Assembly (NCBI GenBank): GCA_964017065.1
Contig: OZ024790.1
Location: 5,628,737 to 5,692,736, forward strand
Length of the DNA stretch: 64,000 nucleotides
Reading direction: 5' to 3'
Origin: Haliclona indistincta
Lineage: Eukaryota; Porifera; Demospongiae; Haplosclerida; Chalinidae
Shown: positions 11,401-23,400 of the stretch, piece after piece
How positions within the stretch are numbered: the stretch's first letter is position 1
How the letters are laid out: every line of letters starts with the position of its first letter
Program-made: the position numbers and the translations under genes
Notes under the pieces: model-generated
The model's database searches: none
Seen by the model: the letters and a program-made list of their open reading frames with translations, nothing else
Told to the model about the DNA's origin: nothing

Positions 11401-14400
11401 AATACAAAGCTGGATTGGTATTGCAATAATAATGAATTCTCATGAAAGAGGACAGAATGTAGCTGACAGTAAACATAATATTATAAAGTGACACCAGTTT
11501 AAAATGAGTTCCTTGGGTATTACACTTAAAAGAAGCTACACGAATACCGTTATTAGGGACACACAGTAGTGCGTCCCTATGTAGAGATGAACAGAAAACA
11601 ATATGGCAGCTACAATACAATTTAGACCACAGCTAAGCGATGTTGACCAATCAGGTTGTGTAGCTGCGGGTCTCTAAAGCTCATAATGGAATCACACCAC
11701 TGCTGCGACCTCATAATGGAATCCAACCACTCGGCGCAAATTACGGTTCTGTGCGCAGAGTTCTACAGAATAATTTTTACAGCACTAGCGTGTCCTTGCT
11801 TGTCGTTCGTGTCATTTCTGTTTGCTGTTGCTATGGTCTAAATCAGTAAATCAGTAGGAGAGCGCAGTAGGACAGTTTCATACAACCTTCTGAGCATACC
11901 GAAGACTACTGAAGCAGGTAACACTGCCGAATTCACCAATACACAATGTGAATTTCAGAATAGTCAAGGAGAAGTTGATGCTGTTGCGTTCAAAGCTAGA
12001 GGTCTCCCAATTGTGAGCCACTTTACAGTCATGTCAACACGTACAGATATCACCTTCGCAGTGCACATTTTGTTCTCAGCCTAATCAGGAACACTGGATA
12101 GCAAATATTCCGATATCTTAGAGGTACTACCAACCTCGGACTACTCTACATGAACACTCCCAATCAGGTGAACTCGTTGGTTACTCTGATGCCGATTGGG
12201 GTAATGATTGCAGTGACTCGAAGTCTGCCACAGGTTATCTGTTGCAATTTGGAGGTACGGCAGTGACATGGAGGAGTCAGAAACAATCGTGTGTGCCATT
12301 ATCCACTGCTGAAACGGAGTACATCGCACTCTGTAGTGCAGCACAAGAAGTTGTTTGGATGAGAGAACTAAGGTCGGACTTAGGAAATCAACAGTCACAA
12401 AGGACATTGATACATGAGGACAATCAATCTGCAATCGCCATGGCCAAGACTCCACAATTCCACAAGAGGTCTAAGCACATCAACATAAAGTACCATTACG
12501 TTCGTGAACAGGTGAATAATAGTAAAATCATAATCAAGTACTGCCCAACGGAGATGGTAGCTGACCTTCTGACAATGGGAATTGGACTAACTAAATTAAA
12601 CAAACTGAGAGACATGTACGGACTATGTGTGCAACCAAGTGCCAAGTGAAGAGGAGTGTTAGAGACAGTATTAGACATTGTTGCAAATGCGCAATTTGTA
12701 CTCTGAACACATGTATTATTAGTTTATCATTCCTGATCATTCTTGATTCTCACTGTTGCTGTGTTTATGCTACAATATCTTTTTCGATCAGTTCTCGTCT
12801 AACTGCTAACTGTGTCATTTTAACTCTGCAACACTACACACTTGAAGCCGATGGCTCGCTCATTGGTTTGGTGGATTGGAATTGACAAAGATATAAAGAA
12901 AACAGTGAAGACCTGTCTACAATGTCAGAATCATCAGAACTTACCACCTACTGCTCAATTACAACCATGGACATGGCCTACTAGACCGTGGTCAGATTAC
13001 ATGCTGACTTTGCAGGACCAGTGCAAGGGAGCATGTTACTCATTGTAATTGATGCTAACTCAAAGTTGATCGAGGCACATCCTCTGTCAACAATAACGCC
13101 TCGTTCGGTGTACCAGAATCATTTAACAGACAATGGTCCACATGACTATGGTCCACATGAGTACAATGGTCCACATGAGTATTACATGACTCTTTGCCCG
13201 ACCCTTCTCCTGGCACTGCGACTCCACCAGCTCGCCGATATCCTGCCAGGGATCAAAGACCTCCCGATCAATACTCTCCTTCTGGATCATCTCATTAATC
13301 AAGGAGAGAGAAAACTGTCATAACCTTTGAACTAAGACACGATTCTGTATGACCTTTGAACAATACATGATTGTGTGACTGTCTATGTAAATGTACAATA
13401 AGAGAGTTGAGTTTGAGCCCTGAATAGTTGAGTGACTAACAGCACAAGTCACAATCTTCTCCTTATGGAGTGGGTGCTGTTATTTAGAGGGTGGAACTGA
13501 AAATCCAATCGCCTTTGCTAACAGCGACCTTCAGGCTTCTTGCAATGAAAAAGCGACGAGCGTTCCTGATTATCACGTTAGCACTACCACTGCAACTGCT
13601 TGTGCTAGTTTGTGCTAGTTGGCGCGCATGGCGGCAAAGTAGCTGCACTGTTCAGTGTTCTACTAGCAGTTGAAGGGTCAACACACAAGTTAGTACTGAC
13701 TTCATCACATGTCAAGTCCAGGGCTTTGTGCTGATATACCATGCACCAACGAAGGTCTTCTGAACATGCGCTACAGCGATTTGGCTCACAGTTCTTTCCA
13801 CTCGCCATTTTCTCGCATGCAGTCTCCCAGCTGGCCCACTAGCCCAGCCCCTTGTAAGCAAGACAATCGCGCAAGCAATCGAGTAAAGGTATGATAGTGT
13901 TCCATGCAAACCGGGAATTTGCGCAAACCTAAGATTGCCCTGCGCAAACCAGGAATCACAGGATTAACTTGGGATTGCGGCGATGTTCCGAGCATGGCGA
14001 GCAGTGATGCTGCCGCCAGCCGCTTCAGGTGCAACCACGTTTCCATCGATCGCCCAGCTGGCCTCACTAAATCGCCCAGCTGGCCTCACTAAATCGATCG
14101 CCCAGCCACTAATAGCTGACAGAAGTAGCACTAACCTGATGGATGAGAAGGAGCAGCGGCACAGACAATTGTTTGAGAAGTTTTGCAATGAAAACTTTTT
14201 AAGCAGTGAAGTGAGTGCGGGTAATAAGACGATTGCAAGAGAGAAGGGAGACTAGCAGTTTCTGAAAGATCCCTGTGGTGAGTATCCTGCCAAGTTCAAG
14301 CACTGGGTCAAGAATAGAAAGTTTCGTCTCATGTCTTATCCTCCACTTGGACTTGATGATGTTCTGTGTGTACCAGCTAAGACTGAGGTATACTGGTATG

Positions 14401-17400
14401 ACGCATACTTATAAGGGAGGCACGGTAGTGCCTCCCTATGTAGGGTTGAACGAGAAAACAAGATGGCGGCTACATACAATGTATTAGCGTTCAAACGCTG
14501 ATATTTCGCCTGGTGATGAATTTTATACATCCAAAGACACTTAGATCTGCTCTCTGGCGTTGCCCCCATCGTACAATAGCAAGGAGATCGCTCGAAATTG
14601 TTGCTAAAGTGACGAACCTGGAAACGATGAAAAATCGAGTTTCGTCATCTTCGTCTTCTTCTTTCTTTCTTCTTTCTTCAGCGCGCCTAGCGCCTTTACG
14701 CGAGCAGTCTGTTAGCAAGTCAATCGTGTTACTATTCCATGCTTGTTCCTTGTTAGTTTACATTGTGGACCAGTGGTAGATTTCACAACCCTACATCCTA
14801 TTGATTTCGATAGAAATCTTTTTAATTTTCTAATAGTTGTGCTGAAGTTGTGTCATGATTACCAATTTTTATGCAGAACACAAATGACACAACCATTCTT
14901 GGTAGGTGGAGGAAAATAGCTTAAAAAAGAACTTCTTTGAAGTCATCCGTGGTGAGCATGCTACATGCAAGGGCCATATCGGAACCAAGAAGACACAAGA
15001 AAAAAAACAAATAAATTTGTATTGCTAAAAATGTGAGGCTATTGCTCATGAGAATGAGCCACTACAAAAGATGAAAACTGAGTTGAAATTGCCATGTATT
15101 TCAATTACAAAAAAATTATTGCCGAGCGCCTTAGCGCGAGGCATGTAATCGCAGAGTACTGTGTCGAAATTGTATGTTTGTATATATGTATGTATATATA
15201 TATATGTCACGCTTAGGAATGCAATCAGTCCCTATGGCGAGGCCCATACTGTAGTATTGTATACGAGGGCAGCAATTGCAAGGCCCCGGGATTGCACGTT
15301 CTTTCATAACTACTCGACGTTCTTTCATAACTCAACTACAAAATGGACGACTCGACGATTCACCTTCCCATCTCGCTTTCCATGCACTGCCCTCATCAGC
15401 AATACTGTGACTGATGCTGCAGCAAGAACCAGGTCTTTGGCGTGGGAGAGGAAGCGCTGACAGCGTGAACTTGAAGAGAGACACCACTGCTACTCGGTAT
15501 AAACATAATCCCGCGCTGTATTTACTCTCCATTTTAATAGAGCAAACAGACTTTCACACCTTCGTGAAAGGGCTAACAATAGACTGTCTACAGAAACTGA
15601 AGAACATAGGTTATAGTTCTTGACTCAATGCTAAGACATGTCTCGCTTATGACTCCTCCTTTTTCCTGGACACTGTTAAACTATATGGAACAAATTACCT
15701 GCTGAGATTGTCTCTGCTCCATCCCTCTCTGTTTTCAAGAGAGAATCTAGTAACTTATGATGTTTGTCTTTTCTTTTGGTTGGTACCGTTGAAGCTTTTT
15801 TTGCTACTGGTACAGCCATGCAAAATTGTCATAGAAAAAAGTGGAATTATAATAGAGAGAGCAGAATTAATTTCAATGCTACATGTAGCAGCAACTTCTG
15901 ACTCCAAAGGATTCAAGGAAAAGTCGTGATGGTTTTGGTTATAATGAATTTTATTTCTGTGCGAGGCAAATACATGCTGTAAGTATACCTAGTATACAAT
16001 AGAAGCCAAAGCTGACGGGCAAAGTTGTGTGTTCGTATGAGTATCTTTCTATACAGAAGTGATTCATCATTTGAAATGTGATTTATCATTAATTAGGATT
16101 GCTAGAGGTACGATTATTAATCCATCAATCACATACTTGAATATCTCTCTCTTTCTCTCTATTGCGGTCTGAGAGAGCCAAACATTGACCAAGCAGGAGT
16201 TGTAGAAATGGTATGCTGATTTGAGGCTGAGAATGGCACAGAAGAAAACAGATGATTACACAAAGAATTTCACTTGTTTTAGAACGATTCATTCAACATG
16301 TGAGTTATCCTTGCATTCAGCCACATGTCACAGTGATTTTATAACAATATCAATTTTACAGGACTGTGTGTTACAGAAGACAACCGGCTGTGGCAACAAT
16401 ACTAGTCCAGTAATAATTGTGAACCGTCGTATATTGATCATGACGATAACTACATTGTGTTGTGCTCTCAATCATCAAACTTACCATTTAGCCGAGGTAA
16501 TTTAAAAAATATTCGCTGAAAGACACAGTAGAGTTGTCATAAAGTGCACGTGATGGTGCAGCTAATGCTTTTTTCCCATTGTACCACAACCGCTCAACTT
16601 ATACTTATACTCAACTTAACTTCACGCCGTTGGTGTTAATTTACGGTTGACGGTTGTGCTACTGCAAGAAGAGTGAAAATTGCTGTAGCAGAACACTCTC
16701 AGAAGCAGAAAATAATATTCCCAGCTAGCAAAAGCGCATAATGAAAGTGAGTGGGTAAGAAGGCAGGAGCGGGACACTCTCACGCATTTGATTAAAAATT
16801 GCACATCCACACATGATGGCTGTGTTTCTAAAGATAGACATGTGATGGCCGACAATACGCGTACGTACAGTTTCGTATTGGATGGAACTGGCCTTCTAGA
16901 AGGTAAGAAGCAGCTTTCCACTATTCCAGGACAATCAAGTAGCTCGAGTAGATACTGTTAAAGCAAGAAACGAATCGAATCCGTGATGGTTGGCCGTCAT
17001 GCTGTTTCTCTACAGCTGGTATACGAGCACATGGAGATCGTCTGCGCATCATCATGGGTGTAGAAAGCTTTTACGAGCTGTTGCTTACTGCAGTTTTAAT
17101 GAATCTTGCAAAATGTATTGTGCACGAAACGCCCTTTGCACATGCGCAATAGCTAGAAATAATACTAAAAAGTTACTATTGCGCATTTAAGGACGTTGAC
17201 ATGCTTGGCAAATTTTGCAAAAATTTCAGTACCTCAAGGAGCCTCTAACTGCCAAGTTCCATCTAATACGAAACTGTACATACGCGTACCGTCTGCCATC
17301 ACAAGTCTATCTTCAGAAACAAGGCCATCATGTTTGGAGATGCAATTATTAATCAAGTGCGTGGGAGTGCCCGCTACTGCCTTCTTACTGCGCTCACTCT

Positions 17401-20400
17401 CATTATGCACTCCTGCAGCTAGACAAAGAAGCTCTCTCTATCATCATTAGAGTAAAAAGATTTCAGCAGTATCTACAAGGACGACAATTCACCATAAAGT
17501 CTGATCACAAACATCTAGAGTACCTGTTGGGAGAGAACAAACCAGTACCTGTGTTAGCATCAGTTCGGATCAAGAGATGGGCGTTGATCCTCAGTGCTCA
17601 TGACTGCAAAATTCAATTTCGATCTGGACAACAACATGGCAATGCAGATGCCTTAATTTGACTACCTCTACCCACAACAATAGAAGAACCAAGTCCTCCT
17701 GGAGAAACGGTTCTACTAATGGAAACACTCCACAGCACACCAGTAGACTCAAACCAGATTCAGCGTTGGACTGACCAAGATCCAATATTCTCTAAAGTCA
17801 GACGATTAGTACAATTCAGATGGAAAGAATCTCATAACGAAAACTTGAAGCGGTATCAAATCAAGAGCCATAAATTGAGCGTCCAGGACTCATGTGTTTT
17901 GTGGGGAGATAGAGTCATTATCCCCAAAGCTGGCATAGAGAAGACACTTCAAGTACTCCATGATGGACATCAAGGAATCACCAAAATAAAGCAATTAGCA
18001 AGGAGCGGCCTGGAATAGATTCCAACATTGAAAATAAATTATAGTCAAGTGTGCTCACTAGATCAGAGATCCCCTCCACTCGCTCCTCTCCATCCATGGG
18101 AATGGACAAGAAAGCCATGGACAAGAATTCACATTGACCAGGCAGGACCATTCATTGTTAGACAAGTATATGCATCATTATTCTTATTCATGACTGTATT
18201 ATTGTTCATTATTATCATCATGTGACATTGAAGTGAAATCAATCCCTTGTGACTACATGTGACTAGCGCTCAACGTTGCGTGTGAAAAAGACGAGGGATA
18301 CAATCCGCCTTTCGTAACATGGTCCTTTGAACCAGATAGGTTGAATTTCAAGTGCCGAACAGACAACCTACTGAACTTGTCAACCAGCACGCGGTAACAC
18401 CAGATATCCCGAAACGCCCGCCGAGATGAGTGCCGAAGAACTCGCCAAAAAGAAAAGACAGCGAGGAGGTCACAGAGGATCTGTCACCAAGATGTTGGGA
18501 CAATTAGACACTGAACTCGCGAAGCCTTCACCCGATTGCACTCAAGTACTCCAATTGAAGCACAGTCTAGAGGCAAAGTTGGTTACGCTTAAACGCTGAG
18601 ATCTTGGACCTCATTGAAGAGGAAACTGTCATTGCAGATGAAATAGAACAATCAGATATCTTAACTCTTTAGTGACTGAATTATTTTGACGAAAATTCGG
18701 CTTGTTCTAAACTGACAGTTTGTCTTGCGATTTCTACAACATGCAGTACGCTAGCTGTTCCAAACTAGCACTGTTTTTCCTGGCATGTCAAAGTTTACGA
18801 CCATGTACTAAACTCTGAGTTGGCCACTCCCAATTCGGAACTGAAGCCGCTTAAGTGCTGCGACCTCGTCATTTTTCAGCCAATTTTGGTCTTCGTTTAG
18901 CCCTGGTGACTGATACAAAAACCTGGTGGTGTCCAGGTGAGCAAACAGCATAGTTTAGACCATATTCTATGCCCAAGTATGCATTTCCGGGCATCCTGAA
19001 GCCCCAAAAATGCCGAAAGCGGCGAGGGGCTCTGCCCCTTCGAACCCCGGGTTAAAGGGGGGACACCCCCCTTTAAAAATCCCCCCGTTCTATATATTTT
19101 AGTGGGGAGGGCGCGGCGAAAAACAGTGGGTTTTTTCAGGTAAAGTTAGCTTTTGCAATTAAACTTTATTTGACCTTTCTAGAGCACTTTTCACACTATT
19201 TATGACGTCTACAGTAGGTGGAGTCAATTATGATGGCTAAATCCGCTATAGGCCCTAAAGGGTTAACAGGGACAATGTATTCAGCCATCATAAGAGCTGA
19301 CGAGCCCTTCCCTCCTGCTGCTACATCCGCTAGTGCTAACGTGACTCCCCGTACAGCTCCCGTGTCCATTCCTCACGATCGTGTGAAACTGCCGACGCTC
19401 ACTTTGCGTTCCTTCTCAGGCGATATAACGCAATGGCCAACGTTCTGGGACTCTTTCAAATCAGCGGTACATGAAAACGGCCAGTTGGTGCCCATCGACA
19501 AATTCAACTAACTCAAGTCTCTTCTTTCCGGTACAGCTCTTGAAGCAATTTCAGGTCTTACACTAACGGCATCCAACTACGAAGACGGTGTCGAGATCCT
19601 GGATAAACGGTTCCGTACAAGTTTACACTATTTTCCCTGTTTTGCCTTCATAGATGGGGTAAAAGAGTGTGGGAGGTACACTATTGTTCTCCTTCTTGTT
19701 ACTACGGAAGAAAAGAGTGTGGGATGCACTGTTTTTCTCCATCTTAACGAAGGAAGAAAAGAGTGTGGGGGTACACTGTTTTTCTCCATCTTAATGAAGG
19801 AAGAAAAGAGTGTGGGGTACACTGTTTTTCTCTGGGTGCCCGTTTAAACTAGAGCTTTTAAGACGGTTCAAAATCGTTGTTTAACGCAAGTGTAAACGCG
19901 CTGTAACCTAATGTCAACATCTACAGCTCCAGTACTAGCTTCAACAATAAAATTCATGACATCACATCATTTTACCTAATAATTCAAAAGTGTAGTTAAA
20001 ATATCACCCATGTCCACATTTACAACCGGGATTAAGATCATATCTGAATCATGCCTGCAAAGTTGATCACAGGCTTTTGTCATGCTTGCTTGTACCCAGG
20101 CCTAACATTAGGTCTCGTAAACATTGCAGGCACTGGAAAGTAATCAGGAACATGTGCATGTTTCACTTTAACGCAATGGCTACCATTTCCGTGAAAGTTC
20201 ACCCACTCGGTTACCCAAGTACAAGTACATGTAACATGGAGGAATGTTTTTAACCAGATGTTGGATAAATTAAATAAATGCACAAACACCGTGTATGAGG
20301 CTGTTCGCTAATAAAGCAGGCCTGGGCACAAGCCTGGGTTTCTTGTCTGTCAAAACTGTACATTATTGCCACGATAGTCAAATTTGATCCAGTTATTGCG

Positions 20401-23400
20401 GATGTAGTCAAGGTTGATACTAGGTGTAGTATATGTGTACAATAAAGACAATGTACTAACTTGGACTAGTGATCGTGAGTAAATCAAGTCGTCTTTGTTG
20501 CTAAGGGAGAACGACAATAAATAATTATGACAAAAAGAAAAATTATACTTAAAGAAAAGCAATTTGCTTTGTATAGATTTATCATTGCTCTAAAATCAAT
20601 ATTGTAAAGTAAAATTAAATTTTATGACGAAAAAATATATAAAGATGGGTACTATAAAAATTAATAATAATTATAAAGATGGGTACTATACAAATTAAAA
20701 TAAAAGCTGTTTAAATCCTCTATACATTAGCCAAAGATATTAATCTAGATGATGAAACATCAAAGCTGGAATCTTTGGTCAAGACAATGCTAACAATTTT
20801 ATATTTCACCTGAAAACATTGTGTAGTAAATAAGTAAAGAGTACTTCACTTGAATGAACATAATACTAAGACAACCAGCAATTTTTAAATTTACAATTAG
20901 CACATACAGAGAAAAGTGAATAAATGCAGTAACTAACCACAGTGCGGCATAAAAGCTGCCTGGTAAACCAAGGAAAATGGTTAGACTCCATTGTACTTAA
21001 GTACTGCTGACATTGAGAATAACTGTAAGTATAGCTATAAGAAAACTGAAAGAAAATAAAATCACATGCGCAACTAGAGTGAATACATACCCTGGGCACT
21101 GCAGTAAAGTTAGTTGTAGGCTCATAATCAACATAAGCTTGCTCAGTCTCGCTATCGTAATAGTACACCCAGTCACTGATGGGTGATGCAGCCATTAGTA
21201 ACCCATGACCGTAGCGCACGACAGAATACTTTTTGACTTTACAGGCATTTTTATAAGAGTAAAAATTACACATCCAAGCAGTAAAAGGCTAGTTGTGAAC
21301 AGTAAGACAAAAGAATTTAAAAGGATATAGGGATGAAGAAATCTACCACTGGTCCACAATGTAAACCAACAAGAAAATGGTAACACGCTTGACTGGAGGA
21401 TAGATCATGCATCCTACATCAGTGGCTGCTTTACTGGCTATAGGGCAACAGATTCCGATAGAAATCTTTTAATTTTCTTGTTTGTGTATTTTTTTCTTTT
21501 TCAGCGAAGTGCATTTCATTTCCACCATTAGTTTAGTTTTCCTGTTGTTGATTGTTTTCTTTATACTTGGTTTCGCGATTGAGGTGTGATGGAATGTTCG
21601 CGGCTAATATCGACTACTAACTACAGCGGTTTTCTGAGATCTTGCAATACTGTACCATCAAGCGTCGCACGCATTTGTGTTCGTAACTCAGTCTGTGAGA
21701 AGATAACAATTTTGTACACCTGCAGAGAAGTTGAAAATAGACGTCTACTACTTCCTTCGACCTTGATTTGAGCTGTCTAGCAGTCACAAGAGCTCTGAGA
21801 GCTGTATTCTTCCTCTTGAGATCACATTGAGCATGCGTAGTCCTCGTTTACGGTCGGCCGTTGACGGTTGATTGTTGCATTGGAAAACCGCTGTAGAAGT
21901 ATGTGACGTAACATTACATTAGACACGCCCATCGTTGGACACCTTGCTACTTGCCGTGCTAGCTTACTTCCCGTGTGTAACGTAGCTGCAGTTGGCGAGA
22001 TGAGCGAGTACTTCTAATCACTGGATATTGTTGCCCAGAGGAGATCTAAAGACAAACTACGACTGGTCGGCCTAGATAAAGACAGCGATCCGTATCTTTT
22101 ATGAAAAAACAATAAATTCAAGGAAGACATGAGAAGTTGGCCTCCGGTAGAGTACGAAACATCTTCTGTTACTTCATTGATCGACCGGGAACATTCACTA
22201 GAATGCAGCTCCTTCAATGGAAGAGCATGGAAGCATACAGCTACTTCCAAAGTGGCCATGTGCGTGACATCTAAGCTGTGTTATGATGGCTTTTGTAAAT
22301 CTAAGCCAGAGTGCCCCAGACAAGGCCCACCTTTCTTGGGTTGCTGTAAAGTATGATGGGAGTATCATTACAGCTCACTGCATGTGTAAAGCTGGGTAAG
22401 TGTTTTAAGAATTATATTAATCGTCTCTGAGCAGGTCCATAATTCTTGGTTTGGTAGGCTTGGAGAAGGGTGCCCACATGCTGCAGCAATCCTCTTTAAA
22501 ATAGAATGTGCTCTCAGGAATGGGTACAGTTCAGTTACATCGAATGCCTGCCGATGGAATCAAGTATTTTCTACAAAAGTGAGCAATTGATAAATCTGTC
22601 TTGCAGTCATCACTAAATATATTATTTTATCTTCTATAGCATGAGCCAGCAGAGATAATCGAAATCGATTTTCACAGCCAAAGGTTGGTGGCAATCTATC
22701 ATTAATTTTGTTGGAGATAGAGTTGACGAGGAAACTGTCGATCCTCGGGCTGATGAATTAATGTGTGTTCCAACTGATGTGGAAAAAGTGGCTTTTCTCA
22801 AAGGCCTTCAAAAACTTTACCCAAAAGGAGCTGTTCTGAATGTTTTTTTTCCAGAAAGAAAGCCAAGCCTTGCATTAAAAAGCTTCCTAGCACAATTTCC
22901 TCTTTTTACAATCCAGAATTAGACTATAGCTTAGTGTTATTAGCCAATCAGATTGTCTAGTTGCTTGGATCTAAATCTCGTAATGTAATCCCGCCACCCA
23001 TAATGTAATCCCGCCACTCCATAATGTAATCCCGCCACCCATAATGTAATCCCGCCACGAGGTGCTAAAACAATAGATTACTGATATGCGCAGAGATTAT
23101 ACAGAACAAGAGTGTAGTTTTTGTTTATACATGATCAGCTAAGCTAGTCTGTGTCTGAGTCAGTATCGTCGATGGCGAGTGGTCGTCGCCTACACAGTCG
23201 AGCCACTGTACCACCGAGTGTGGAGTGACCCAGTGGCTGTCTGGTGTACCAGCAGGTCTCTGTTGGAGAACGCGATGGTTGTAGATAGAAAGCGTTGGCT
23301 ACTGGATCATCAGGACACAGTTTTCTGTACTTTTTAAAAAGAGTGACGAAGCATCTCTCTGGGCTCTGTGTATTAGAGTGGTGAACAACAACCTTTGGTG

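Noticed and set aside
16340..16480. Minus-strand RRFTIITGL / [10 protein letters not shown] as CCP6 exon 7
   Set aside because: Splice sites and phase do not fit. The segment at 20461-20500 has perfect borders, the right phase and the expected [13 protein letters not shown] reading.
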